Shown here: positions 11,154 through 21,333 of the stretch, in pieces
Layout: every line of letters starts with the position of its first letter
How positions within the stretch are numbered: position 1 is the first letter of the stretch
Assembly (NCBI GenBank): GCA_024449915.1
Contig: JAMZAV010000446.1
Coordinates: 62,001 to 126,000, forward strand
DNA from: Sweltsa coloradensis
Lineage: Eukaryota > Arthropoda > Insecta > Plecoptera > Chloroperlidae
Length of the DNA stretch: 64,000 nucleotides
Direction of reading: 5' to 3'
Position numbers and translations under genes: made by a program
The notes under the pieces: model-generated
What the model saw: the letters and a program-made list of their open reading frames with translations, nothing else
Told to the model about the DNA's origin: nothing
The model's database searches: none

Positions 11154-11639
11154 AAACTTTTTTGACAACTGCTATGAATCAATAATAATAATATTAATAA
11201 TGATAATAATACATTAACCAGTAGGGGGCCGGAAAAATTTTCTCCTCGAAGGTCATTCAGGTAGAAATCTATGCGTTTTAAAACATCACAAGAACCAACT
11301 TTTTATATCCTAAATCGTGTTTTAACCCAAAGTTTTCTTTTTCCAGGTAATTTAATTAAAAATCTGTGCATTTTAAAGCATCACTAACTTTTTATCTGCT
11401 AAAATCTTGCTTTTAATATTTTCTTTCAAGGTCATTGGTGAATAGCTGTCCGTTTTAAAGCATCACAATAACCAACTTGGTATCTACTAAAATCCTCTTT
11501 TGGTCAGATGGTAATTTGCATTGCGATAAAACAGTTATTCTATAATCTCCTTTGAAACGTTAAAGTGCACTTTCACACTTTTTGGCAAAATGGGAGGTTT
11601 ATCCCCCCTTTCCCCTTGGATACGCCACTGGTAAGGCGA

Positions 11640-11775
11640 TAGAACAATGAACGACATGGGACATAAAGGTCTAGGTGGCCTCCCTGACAGAGAATAAGTA
11701 TATTATACAGCACAGTTCTAACTGATGGGACATAAAGGTCTAAGTGGCCTCCCTGACAGCGAATAAGTATATTAA
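11640..11775. repeat. 68-bp minisatellite, two units
   Basis: Two copies of a ~68 bp unit containing CATAAAGGTCTAAGTGGCCT and CTCCCTGACAG. The same unit forms longer arrays at 13005-13265, 17948-18417 and 20240-20465. Confidence 0.75.
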
Positions 11776-12343
11776 ACGAGCGAGCGAAGCGACTGAGTGT
11801 CTCCATTCAACTCAAACGGCGCTTATTCTGTGAGTCTGTGTGCGTGCGTGTGAACAATTCGAAAATCATCCGAATCGCTGAACAGATTGCGCTGAAATTT
11901 TAAACAGATATTCGGTACGAGTTTACTGAAAACTGCTAACAAAATCAGCAAGATTCGTTGCTATTTAAACCTACAAGAAATAATAAATTGAAAAATAGGC
12001 TGCTTATGTGTAGAAAATTATTTTAAAGACAATGGTTTTGTTTTTGTAAAATGTTTTTGTTTGTTATTTGCCTGGCTGTGAAATGCAGGGCCCAATGTGT
12101 ATCGTAACTCCCAAATTCCGCTCCGAGATTGAGTTAACCTTACAATATTTTCATGTATTTCGTACCTGCTATGTTTTCCATAGTATTGTCACAGATGATA
12201 GAATTCACTGCGTAATATGCATTTCAAAACATGTTTAATAAGTTTTAAAACACAATCCAGAAGTTACAAAATCTTTCCCGACCAGGGGATTGCACCCAGG
12301 TCTCCTACATTTCGAGTATAAGGGCGCCTTAGCCAACTAGACT
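11776..12343 (+). mobile_element. Helentron-like element, family B, ending in a tRNA-like segment
   Basis: This segment is homologous over its full length to the reverse complement of 15539-16156. Shared stretches include GAAATTTTAAACAGATAT, ACTGAAAACTGCTAACAAAAT, TTTAAACCTACAAGAAATAA and GCATTTCAAAACATGTTTAA. It starts TTAAACGAGCGAG (compare TTAGACGAGTGGG in the other copy). It ends in a minus-strand tRNA-like segment (box B GGGTGCAATCCCC, box A TTGGCTAAGGCGCC) directly before CTAGG at 12344. No coding capacity. Confidence 0.6.
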
Positions 12344-12440
12344 AGGAAAAAGCCAAAGTCGTTGGTAGACGAGTGAGCGAGTCATGTGTTGAGTACCCGG
12401 GAACATTTGCATTCAAGTTTGATAATTATATTGGTATGAA
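12344..12440 (-). mobile_element. 3' end of a family B Helentron-like element
   Basis: CTAGGAAAAAGCCAAAGTCG followed by GGTAGACGAGTGAGCGAG is the reverse of the family 3' terminus seen at 15263 and, in plus orientation, at 15480-15538. The body beyond about 12440 cannot be followed. Confidence 0.5.
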
Positions 12441-13000
12441 ATATGCGAAAGTTTGATTACTCCCTGATTTGCTGTTCCTTATTTATGGCAAAACTCACAA
12501 TCGTTTGAGTAGGATAGTCTAATAAATCTTCGTTTTTTTCTTTTCATTTTGCTTTTTTGATGTTTTTTTGCTTTTTCTTTCTTTCTTCTTTCTTCTTTTT
12601 CTTTTTACTTCATATTTTTTTCTTCCATTTATTTTTTCTTCTTTCCCTTTTAGTTTTTCTTTTCTCTCCTTTTCATTCCCCACCCTTTTTTATTTCGTTT
12701 ATTGATTAATTGAATTAAATATTCTTTTTGAATTTGTTACCAAAATCATTGTGTTTTAATACATTGTTGTTATAATATTACTATTTCAAATATTTACATA
12801 ACTGTTAGTTCATTGCTGTATTTGGATCTGTTTGTAGATTTATTAAGTTGCCTTCCTTTGTAAATCAGTTTTTCAACTGAATAGGATAGACGTTATTTTT
12901 TTTTTAGAAAATAGTGTTTTAAAGTTAAGTTTGTATAAGGGCACGTCAACTGTAAGCCATAATGCGAACTCGAGCCTATAATAATAGGCTAGTTATAAGC
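12440..13000. other. Non-coding, pyrimidine-rich stretch
   Basis: Positions 12535-12690 are a T-rich pyrimidine tract on the plus strand (CTTT and TTCTT runs). No gene is recognised. Near 12940 'GCACGTCAACTGTAAGCCATAA' resembles, reversed, 15380-15410. Confidence 0.5.
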
Positions 13001-13004
13001 CGCA

Positions 13005-13265
13005 CAGCTCTAACTGATGGGACATAAAGTTAAAGGTGGAATCTCTGACAGTGAATAAGTTTACTATATAGCACAGTTCAACTGATGGAACATAAAGGTC
13101 TAAATGGCCTCCCTGACAGCAAATAAGTTTACTATATAGCACAGCTCTAACTGATGGGACATAAAGGTCTAAGGTGGCCTCCTTGACAGCAAATAAGTAT
13201 ATTGTATGTAGCAGAGCTCTAAGTGATGGACATTAAGGTCTAGATGGTCTCCGTGACAGAGGATT
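13005..13265. repeat. 68-bp minisatellite array
   Basis: About four units with the core GCTCTAACTGATGGGACATA, AAGGTCTAAATGGCCT and CCCTGACAGC. The last unit (from about 13200) and the following ~370 bp are almost identical to 20400-20770. Confidence 0.85.
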
Positions 13266-13569
13266 GACATGAGATTAAATTCAAGTTTAGCAAATAGGTG
13301 GTTAGGCAAATGTGATCTATGATCTTACAGTTGACTGCAATCATCTTTGGAGATTGACAGCCGCTGTAATCCATCATTGGACGTTATAAAACATTAATTG
13401 TACATTCAATGCATGGACATTTGCATTTCAAGCTGGTATTTAAATGTCACGGTCTCTATGTATAATTTAGACATCTTCAAATTATGCATTATAATTGTTG
13501 TTATCTAAAGGATAGATAGGTCTCGCGACATTTAAATGTGGCTCCTTGGTGCCTAATTTTCACTTTAAA
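13190..13569. repeat. Left flank of duplicated block A
   Basis: Almost identical to 20395-20769, including the CACTTTAAA that precedes the insertion at 13570. The homology resumes at 14333 with CAGGTTATTTCAGAGCACAA. This is part of a ~4 kb block present twice in the window. Confidence 0.85.
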
Positions 13570-14332
13570 CTAGGAAAACGCTTAAGTCCCGCCGCGTTGT
13601 TGGATGAGCGTAATTGGTGCATTGAGCTGCCATGTGTTATGCGGATTTTCTGTTGTTCTGTAAGAAAATTATTACTAAGTTCAAGATTTTTTTAAATTAA
13701 ATTAAATTAAATAAAAAATAAACTTAAATTTCAATTTTTTTGGTTAATCATAATTTTTAAAAAGAAAAAAATCGAAAAATTGCGATTTTTATAAAAAATA
13801 CTTATTAGATTGCGCTCAAATTTCACACGAATATATAAATTCAAAAAATTAAAGGTCTGTGAAAAAATCATTACAATAGGATTTAGCATGTAGGTGTAAT
13901 AAGTAAAAAAATTGTTTTAAAAAAGAAAAAAAAAGAAAAATTTCTATTTTCATGAAAAATAATTTTTCGATTGCGCTCAAATTTCACACGAATATCTTAA
14001 TTCATTAAATTAAGGTTCTGTGAAAAAATGATTACAATCGGATAAAGCATGTAAGTGTTAAAAGACGAAGAAATTTCTTAAAAATCGAAAAAAAATCGTA
14101 AAATTGCTATTTTCATGAAATATAATTTTTTGATGGCGGTCAAAAACGTGGCAGTTCTAAGTTCAGAGATTTCGAAGGTCTCCATAAAATTTCATCGCAA
14201 TTGGAGTATCGGTTTAGCCGGAATCGTGCTAACAGACAGACAAAAATACAGAAAGAAAGAAAAAAACATTCCGGATTTTTTTCTCCAGTGTAGTGAAATG
14301 GAATCTTCGCTTCGCTCGCTACGCTCATCCAA
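13570..14332 (-). mobile_element. Helitron/Helentron-like non-autonomous element, family A, empty site known
   Basis: The plus-strand left end CTAGGAAAACGC and the TTGGATGAGCGTA just inside it are mirrored by TACGCTCATCCAA at the right end. The interior contains two to three diverged tandem units with 'ATTGCGATTTTCATGA', 'TTTCGATTGCGCTCAAATTT' and 'CACACGAATAT', then 'GTATCGGTTTAGCCGGAATC' and an ACAGACAGAC stretch. The paralogous block lacks the element (…TTTAAACAAGG… at 20764), so its ends are known to within ~3 bp. There is no 8-bp or longer TSD. It has no coding capacity, and its layout matches non-autonomous Helentrons (HINE/DINE-1 type) by inference. Confidence 0.7.
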
Positions 14333-14411
14333 CAGGTTATTTCAGAGCACAACATTTACTGACGATGATATTAAGGTCTACTTGATAACCTTTACCTAAA
14401 AGCTTCTTATT

Positions 14412-14559
14412 CTTCTTTTCTTCTTCTTCTTCTTCTTCTTCTTCTTCTTCTTCTTCTTCTTCTTCTTCTTCTTCTTCTTCTTCTTCTTCTTCTTCTTCTT
14501 CTTCTTCTTCTTCTTCTTCTTCTTCTTCTTCTTCTTCTTCTTCTTCTTCTTCTTCTTCC
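14412..14559. repeat. (CTT)n microsatellite
   Basis: About 50 units of CTT on the plus strand, directly left of an antisense LINE 3' region. The paralogous tract is at 20840-20999. Read with the LINE it is a (GAA)n tail. The poly-Lys and poly-Arg reading frames across it are artefacts. Confidence 0.95.
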
Positions 14560-15262
14560 TAACACCCAGAGTTGGATTAAAACCATTTTTGCCTAGCTGT
14601 TCAGGAATGGTAGCCGCATCTTTTATCTTTTCATTTTTTTTCTGCAATTCGGTCTCTTTCTGCCTTCAGGGACAGACATATTTTCTAGGTGGTCTGCATC
14701 CTGGATATGATCTCTGCAGAGAAGACATGTGGGTGAATCAACCACTCCATTTCTGTGAAGATTGGCCTGTAGGTAGTCATGGCCTGTTTTCATTAGAAAA
14801 TTTGCCACAACTACACTTCTTTCTTCCTCGTCCACTTTCCTCGTGACATCTATTTCCTTTCTCAGCAACGGCTCCCATCGTTTGCCCCGTGTTATTTCTT
14901 CATACTGCATCCTTGTCTCCATGTCAACTTGATTGTTGTTTTAATAAACTGCAGACATAGCTTTCTCTGGCTGCTGCAACTTGGCTCCCATATCTGTGCC
15001 AGATAGTCGGCCTTCTCATTGCCCATTATCGAGCAATGCTTTTTGTACTTAAGTACAGTGGGGTTTGTGTTAATGTTGTCTTGGATGTTTTAACAGTCAT
15101 TGCATTGCTGTCGGCCCATTGTGACAAGATGACAAGAGCTACGTTCATTTTCTTTTGGAGACTTTTAATGTCCTTAAATGAACTCTATATTACTACATCT
15201 TCTGCATATAGTAGTACCTGGATGCCACATTTTCCTTTTTAGTTCTTCAACAATGTCATTAA

Positions 15263-16156
15263 CTAGGGAAACGCCAAAGTCGTTGTTAGACGAGTGAGTG
15301 TGCCATGTGTTTAGTACCCGGTAACATTTCTTTTCTTCCCCCTACCTTAGGCCATTCTAGCCTATGTTAGGCTAGAGTGGCGTATTATGGCTTCACAGTT
15401 GACGCGCCCTTATACCAACAAAACTTTAAAACCCTATTATTTATTAAAATATAATTATCGAACTTAAATATAAATGTTCCCGGGTACTCAACACATGACT
15501 CGCTCACTCGTCTAACAACGACTTTGGCGTTTCCCTAGTCTAGTTGGCTAAAGCGCCCTTATAGCCGAAAGAATAAGTAATTTCTGGATTGTATTTTTAA
15601 AATTATTAAACATGTTTTGAAATGCATATAACGCAGTGTAGTCCATCATCTGTGGCAATAGGGCCTACTATGGTAAACATAGCCAGTACGAAATACGTAA
15701 AAATATTGCAAGGTTTATCAATCTACGAACGGAATTTGGGGGTACCTTGACGTGCAACATTTGATAGTCCTTGCATGGGCACGGCACTTCACAACCAGGT
15801 ATATAACAAACAAAAATGACTTCTTCAAAAACAAAACCATTGTCGTTAAAAGAATTCCTTTCCTATACATGTTAGGCAATGACGTAATATAAGCTTTGCG
15901 TAGCAAAGCTTATATTACGTCATTGATGTAAGGTCTATTTTCCAGTTTTTTATTTCTTGTAGGTTTAAATCGAAATGGATTGTGCCCATTTTGTTAGCAG
16001 TTTTCAGTTACCTGGTTACAGATATCTGTTTAAAATTTCAGGTCAATCTATTTGGCTGTTCGGCCGTATGAGCCCGGACAGACATACATACAGACATTGG
16101 ACACAGTCACGAGAAGGTCCGATCGAGTAGCGTCATAAAGACGCCCACTCGTCTAA
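15263..16156 (-). mobile_element. Family B Helentron-like insertion, composite
   Basis: Inserted in LINE copy A. The plus-strand left end CTAGGGAAACGCC with TTAGACGAGTGAG inside it is matched by CACTCGTCTAA at the right end. A second, inverted copy of the 3' end (ACTCGCTCACTCGTCTAAC … CGTTTCCCTAG, about 15480-15538) lies inside. The part 15539-16156 is homologous to 11776-12343. It contains a perfect 23-bp palindrome (15877-15925). LINE homology continues on either side without an obvious target duplication. Confidence 0.6.
15877..15925. repeat. Perfect inverted repeat, 23-bp arms, 3-bp spacer
   Basis: Arms at 15877-15899 and 15903-15925 are exact reverse complements around the spacer GTA. 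Each arm holds a CRE-like TGACGTAA. The homologous element at 11776-12343 lacks the palindrome, so it was gained in this copy or lost in the other. Confidence 0.9.
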
Positions 16157-16446
16157 TTAAAAAGTGAAGGGCTTAGGACCGAACCTTGCAGAAGACCTTG
16201 CTTATGTTGGTGATATCCCGATTTAGCGAATCTTGGAATGGTACTCTAATGAAGCGTTGGTCCAAAAAACTTTCGATCCATCCCAATAGTTTTCCCGATA
16301 TATTTAAAGCACTTAGTTTTGTAAGTAGCTTTGGTCTCCATACTGTATCGTATGCTGTTTTGAAATCGATCATTACAGCAAGAGTTGATCTTTCCTTTGA
16401 AAAGCATCCTTTACTTACTGGGACAAACTTGTCAGTTGGTCAATTG

Positions 16447-17078
16447 TAGTGGCGGCTCGTGCACGTTTATAACAGGTGGTGCTAATATACAGCAAACGTA
16501 AATCATGCATATAGGTTATGTGTGACAGGGAAGGAGGGGTGTGTGAGGTTGTCACAATACCCACCTCCTCCACACAAATACAAATAATTAAATAACAATT
16601 AAACTGCAATCAATTTAAATTAAACAACAATTACCTACAGCGACTGCTGTAGGGTTGAAGACTGACGACTGACGAGTGAAGTGATTGCAAGAGTGCGAGG
16701 CTAGCGGGCGAACCTATACAGAGCCCGAGTGCGCGAGTCCCGACAGCACCAGAAGACTGGTTTGCGTTTCGTTTTACCCGTGTTGTTCCTGTCGTTGCGT
16801 GCTAAAACGGCTTAAAAGTTGTCGAATTCGGTGCGGAGCACATCGTAGGTTTTCTACATTTATGCTTGGTTCAAAAGCATCACCACCATGTAATACGCGG
16901 TATGAAAAAGTTGACCATCAGCGTCATCTCTGCAGCACGACCGCGGATACTTTTGAATACTTAATTTTATTTTACAATACATACACATTGAACTTATCAA
17001 AAAATCAGTTTAATGGAGATAGATGATTTATGGTGGTCGTGCTACAGCACCGGCGCACAATAGCACGAGTCGCCACTG
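16447..17078. mobile_element. hAT-type non-autonomous element with exact 8-bp TSD
   Basis: Ends are TAGTGGCGGCTCGTGC and, inverted, GCACGAGTCGCCACTG; the first base has drifted from C. Target duplications GTCAATTG are at 16439-16446 and 17079-17086. The related LINE at 23675-23690 has the uninterrupted sequence GGTCAACCGTGCTACG, confirming the empty site. No transposase. The interior open frame at 16685-17026 has a normal-looking cysteine-rich composition but no recognised domain. Confidence 0.85.
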
Positions 17079-17405
17079 GTCAATTGTGCTACGATTAGGC
17101 CGGAAGCCTGCCTCGCTCTTCAGCCAGCATGTTGTTGCTCGTGAGGGAAATAGGTCGATAGCTGGAAACACCTTCTGGAGGCTTATTAGGTTTAAGGATT
17201 GGTGTTATTTCCGCCTTTCTCCATTCGGCCGGAATATATTTTTGCCCATGTCAGGTTAAAAATCTTGAAGATTCTCCATTGCTTTTCCGCCCCTTTGAGT
17301 TATGAGTTCTTTTACCCCGTCTGGGCCCGGGGTAGAATTGGCTCAGAGCATAGCTAATCGTAAAAGGCGATTAAAGAGAAAGAGTCCGCCTCGAAAACAT
17401 CAGCT

Positions 17406-17945
17406 AGTAAAAGCGGAGTATTTTACTCCCCGAAACTAGAGGCGAGCTCTGGCAATCGTCGTCGGGGACACTTCCCCTTTCCTTGGACGACCTCCCCGAC
17501 GACGATGACAATTGACAACACGAACGATGACAAAGACGATGACGACCGCGACTTGAGTTCCCCCCTTTCCTCCCCCTAACTGTGGCTGAATCTAACCAGC
17601 ATGACCCCCGCATATCCCCTAGGCTAGAGTGGTGCATTATCTCCTAACAGTTGACGCACCAATAATCCAAATGAACCAATAATATGGGGATCTATATCTA
17701 GTCCAGGTGCTTTACCCAACTTTGTGAACTTTTTCTTCCTCCTGTCGTTGCTTCCTAAATTCTCTGCTTAGGACCACGTTCTGTTTCCCAACATCATCCT
17801 TTTAACAGCTGCATAATGTTTTGCTAGGGCTTTAGCTTCATCTATAACTAGAAGATATGATTTCAGTCCCATTTAGGAGGAGGCTTTCTTTGTTGGCCCC
17901 CGGTTTAACTTAAAGTAAATGCAAAAGCTAAACGCAAATTTATAG
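17406..17945. other. Non-coding stretch
   Basis: LINE homology ends at about 17405 (AAAACATCAGCTA), the same place at which copy B ends (24056). Beyond it no gene is recognised. Near 17620-17665 'GGCTAGAGTGGTGCATTAT' and 'CAGTTGACGC' match 15365-15405. Confidence 0.45.
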
Positions 17946-17947
17946 AT

Positions 17948-18417
17948 ATTAATAGCACAGCTCTAACTGATGGAGCTTTTAGGTTAAGGTGGCCTCCCTG
18001 ACAGCAAATTTGTATATTTTATAGCACTGCACAGGTCTAACTGATGGGATATAAAGGTCTAGGTGGCCTCCCAGACAGCGAATAAGTTAACTATATAGCA
18101 CAGCTCTAACTGATGGGACATAAAGGTCTAAATGGCCACCCTGACAGCAAATAAGTTTATATATAGCTTAGTTCTAACTAATGGAACATAAAGGTCTAAA
18201 TGGCCTCCCTGACAGCAAATAAGTTTATTATATAGCTTAGTTCTAACTGATGGAACATAAAGGTCTAAATGGCCTCCCTGACAGCGAATAACTTTACTAT
18301 ATAGCACAGCTCAAACTGATGGGACATAAAGGTCTAAATAGCCTCCCTGACAGCGAATAAGTTAACTATATAGCACAGCTCTAACTGATGGGACATAAAG
18401 GTCTAAATGGCCTACCA
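17948..18417. repeat. 68-bp minisatellite array
   Basis: About seven units, 85-95% alike by eye, with the core ACATAAAGGTCTAAATGGCC and TATAGCACAGCTCTAACTGA. The array is interrupted at 18418 by an inverted-repeat element and resumes at 20240. Confidence 0.9.
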
Positions 18418-19039
18418 CCCTTATGAAAAAATACTTTAGAAAACTTTAGAAAAAAAATACTTAAGAAAACTTTATTAAAGTTATTTTGTCAAACTTTAGG
18501 AAAAACTTTAGAAGAAACTTTAGAGAAAACTTTAGGGAAAACTTTAGAAAAAACTTTAGGAAACTTTAGGAATAACTTTAGGATAAATACTTTAGAGAAC
18601 TTTAGGATATAAATTTCAGAAACCTAGGCCTGCAAGCCTGTTGTGAAATGTATATATTAAAGTTCCCTAAAAACCACATTGATCAAAGGAAAAGACTGTT
18701 TACTAAGCCTACTGATACTTTTATTTAACAACATTCATCATTACACTGTAGTTCCTTTCTTAAAAGCATTTTAAAAATATGAGTAAAAGTTCTGCATGAA
18801 GCTTAACAATAAGTAGGCCTAGATAGACAAAGTAAACATTTTATCTCGGAGTTGGGAGGACTCATAGCCGTAGGCTATTGGGGTTGCCACGTTCCGTAAA
18901 GGGGAGCAGTATAAGGCCCAGGAGTAGGTGATGCATTCCCTCGACGAATGATATGACTGGTCCAAAGACCTGTGAAAATAAAAAAGTAACTTAAAAGCTA
19001 GTCCTAGGCTTGGGATCATGCCTAAGTAGCTTGGTAGGC

Positions 19040-19420
19040 CCTACCATCGTTCAACATTTTATAGGTAAGGTCTGATAGCATGATGTAGGCCTAGGGCCTA
19101 TAATCTTTGCATTAAGTAGGCCTATAGGCCTAGGCCTATAGAATAAGTATAGACCAACGACTTAAGCCTACCATTTTAGGGGCTACCAGCATTTTATTAC
19201 ACTAGGCCAGTGCCTGGGCTTCACCCAGACAGAGCTAGGGTATAGGCCTATGCCTATAGCACATGTAAGGCACATGCCTTAGGCCTAGGCCCTACATAAT
19301 CAAAGGAAAGGAAGGCATCCATGCCTATAGTCTTTGGCCAAGGCCATATCCCTACCCAGGTATAGGCACTATAGGCTAGGGCCTAGGTTTTAGCTAGAGG
19401 TACAGGCCGAGCCTAGGCCC
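19040..19420. repeat. AGGCCTA-rich segment
   Basis: The palindromic words AGGCCTA and TAGGCCTA recur many times within 400 bp (for example 19081-19142 and 19240-19290). It is the densest patch of a word common throughout the non-coding DNA of this window and rare in the exons. Confidence 0.8.
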
Positions 19421-19542
19421 AACATAACCTGAAAGACAATTAGGCTAACTAAAATCTCCAGTGCACCAACCATAGTCTGGATACAAGCTTAAAACAGTGG
19501 ATGAATACTGACACATTAACTTTTCAAGTCAAAATTACTTAC

Positions 19543-19650
19543 CTAATTAATATACTCGTGCAAAACGATGCAAAACTGTTCAGTCTCCAGACAGGGCACC
19601 ATGTGTTCACTGTTGAAAGTCGCCATCTTGCAATGTACTTCCGACCGGTA
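19543..19650 (-). promoter_or_regulatory. Promoter-like segment with short ORF and splice donor inside the TIR element
   Basis: On the minus strand an ETS-type CGGAAGT (19637-19643) is followed by AAGATGGCGAC (19619-19629), a YY1-type start-site motif with an ATG (19626). A 27-codon frame ends in TAG at 19543, immediately followed by the perfect donor GTAAGT. A strong acceptor (TTTTTTATTTTCACAG) lies at 18970-18985, with a candidate exon from 18969 leftward. This resembles a host promoter and first exon captured by a transposable element. The function is not known. Confidence 0.35.
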
Positions 19651-20239
19651 GTCAAATTAGCTTCTTTATTATGACCATTATAAATTATTATAATTTTGAA
19701 CAAAATACGGTTTACATATTAAAATAATTTAATAAAAATAATAACTCTTAATTAAATGGAAAAATGTTATTTCTTATCCTGCTTAAATTAATACAGTTAT
19801 ACTTTTGACTAGGTATAAAAATTAATTTTGCACCATCATTTTTAAACCACTAGTTGCAAATTACAAACAAGGTATTTTTAGCATTACGTAACAATGTTTG
19901 GCAGTTTATGTGGAGACATAAAGAATAACAAAATTACTTAAAAACATAAAACTCTAAAGTAAACTTTTCAAAACTCAACAGCTCTAAAGTAAACTTCAGA
20001 AAACTGTTGACCTCTAAAGTAAACTATAGAGAACTTTAGAAGTCTAAAGTAAAACAAGGAAAACTTTAGAGCTCTAAAGTAAATCCAGTAAACTTTAAAA
20101 TACTTTAAACAAAAACTTTAGAAAACTTTAGAGATTTAAAAAAACTTTAGATTACTTTAGAATTCTTAAAGTAAATTCACAAATACTTTAGGAAACTTTA
20201 GGAAATCCTAAAGTTTCTTAAAGTACTTTTCCATAAGGG

Positions 20240-20465
20240 CAGACAGCGAATAAGTTTATTATAAACCTAGCTTAGTTCTAACTGATGGGACATAAAGGCT
20301 TAAATGGGCTCCCTGACTGCGAATAATTTTACTATATAGCACAGCTCTAACTGATGGGACATAAAGGTCTAAATGGCCTCCCTGACAGCAAATAAGTTTA
20401 TTGTATGTAGCAGAGCTCTAAGTGATGGACATTAAGGTCTAGATGGTCTCCGTGACAGAGGATTG
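20240..20465. repeat. 68-bp minisatellite array, continued
   Basis: Three to four further units, completing the array split by the element at 18418-20239. The last unit and what follows duplicate 13190-13569. Confidence 0.85.
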
Positions 20466-20838
20466 ACATGAGATTAAATTCAAGTTTAGCAAATAGGTGG
20501 TTAGGCAAATGTGATCTATGATCTTACAGTTGACTGCAATCATCTTTGGAGATTGACAGCCGCTGTAATCCATCATTGGACGTTATAAAACATTAATTGT
20601 ACATTCAATGCATGGACATTTGCATTTCAAGCTGGTATTTAAATGTCACGGTCTCTATGTATAATTTAGACATCTTCAAATTATGCATTATAATTGTTGT
20701 TATCTAAAGGATAGATAGGTCTCGCGACATTTAAATGTGGCTCCTTGGTGCCTAATTTTCACTTTAAACAAGGTTATTTCAGAGCACAACATTTACTGAC
20801 GGGGATATTAAGGTCTACTTGATAACCTATACCTAAAA
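20395..20838. repeat. Left flank of duplicated block B (empty site)
   Basis: Near-identical to 13190-13569 joined to 14333-14400. At 20761-20772 the sequence ACTTTAAACAAG is uninterrupted where copy A carries the 763-bp element. Confidence 0.85.
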
Positions 20839-20839
20839 G

Positions 20840-20968
20840 CTTCTTCTTCTTCTTCTTCTTCTTCTTCTTCTTCTTCTTCTTCTTCTTCTTCTTCTTCTTC
20901 TTCTTCTTCTTCTTCTTCTTCTTCTTCTTCTTCTTCTTCTTCTTCTTCTTCTTCTTCTTCTTCTTCTT

Positions 20969-20999
<31 letters not shown>
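20840..20999. repeat. (CTT)n microsatellite
   Basis: About 53 CTT units, the partner of the tract at 14412-14559, again next to the LINE 3' end. Confidence 0.95.
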
Positions 21000-21333
21000 T
21001 CACCCAGAGTTGGATTTTAACTATTCTCTGCCTAGCCGCCCCGTCAAGGTCCGCCACATGTTTCCTCTTTTCCAATTTTTTCTGCAATTGGTGTCCTTCT
21101 CCCTTCAGGGAGACATATTTCTAGTTGGTTTGCATCATGGATTTGTTCTCTTATTTAGAGGACATATGGGTGAATCAACCACTCCTTTTCTATGAAGATG
21201 GGCCTGTAGGTAGTCGTTGGCCTATTTGTATTCGAAACTTTGTTACAACTTCACTTCTTTCTTCCTCGTCCACTTTCCTTTTGACATGTCTTCCCCTTCT
21301 CAGCAACGGCCCCCATTGTTTTCTCCGTATTAT

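Larger units (their letters stand above)
10379..11630. mobile_element. hAT-type MITE carrying nested SINEs, with perfect 8-bp TSD
   Basis: The left end CAGTGGCGTGTCC and right end GGATACGCCACTG form inverted terminal repeats. The flanks GTAAGGCG (10371-10378) and GTAAGGCG (11631-11638) are an exact 8-bp target-site duplication, diagnostic of hAT-superfamily transposition. Relatives at 55309-55638 and 61354-61660 are only about 310-330 bp and share 'ATTCATAAAGGGGGG' near the left end and 'TTGGTCAGATGGTAATTTG' near the right, so the extra ~900 bp here is later insertion: an (AAT)n tract and at least three SINE copies. No transposase is present. Confidence 0.85.
14560..17405 (-). mobile_element. 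Decayed LINE with RT and RNase H relics (copy A), with nested insertions
   Basis: Minus-strand conceptual fragments, in 5'-to-3' order: around 17120-17230 a stretch resembling the RT fingers, with a SYRPISLTS-type motif; 16173-16373 RT with AYDTVWRP and GWIESFLDQR, then a GLLQGSVLSP-type motif; about 15186-15222 a catalytic box reading LLYAEDVVI; a WADSNAMTVKT thumb segment; then GNEKADYLA, the end of an RNase H domain (about 14990); and a C-terminal Cys/His part (PTCLLCRDHIQDADH). This order with RNase H suggests an I-like clade. It is broken by stops, by an internal deletion between thumb and RNase H, and by insertions at 15263-16156 and 16447-17078. Confidence 0.75.
18418..20239. mobile_element. 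Inverted-repeat element inserted in the minisatellite, with ACTTTAG subterminal repeats
   Basis: Left end CCCTTATGAAAAAATACTTT and inverted right end AAAGTACTTTTCCATAAGGG form TIRs. Inside both ends lie many short repeats of ACTTTAG(G/A)AAA, in direct orientation at 18430-18620 and mostly as CTAAAGT words at 19950-20225, typical of transposase-binding arrays. The minisatellite continues on both sides. No transposase frame is seen. The interior (18620-19650) is unlike the rest: AGGCCTA-rich, with a promoter-like segment at its right end. Confidence 0.65.

Noticed and set aside
14396..14647. Long poly-Lys frame (and poly-Arg at 20833-21087)
   Set aside because: Both are translations of (CTT)n microsatellites on the reverse strand, not proteins.
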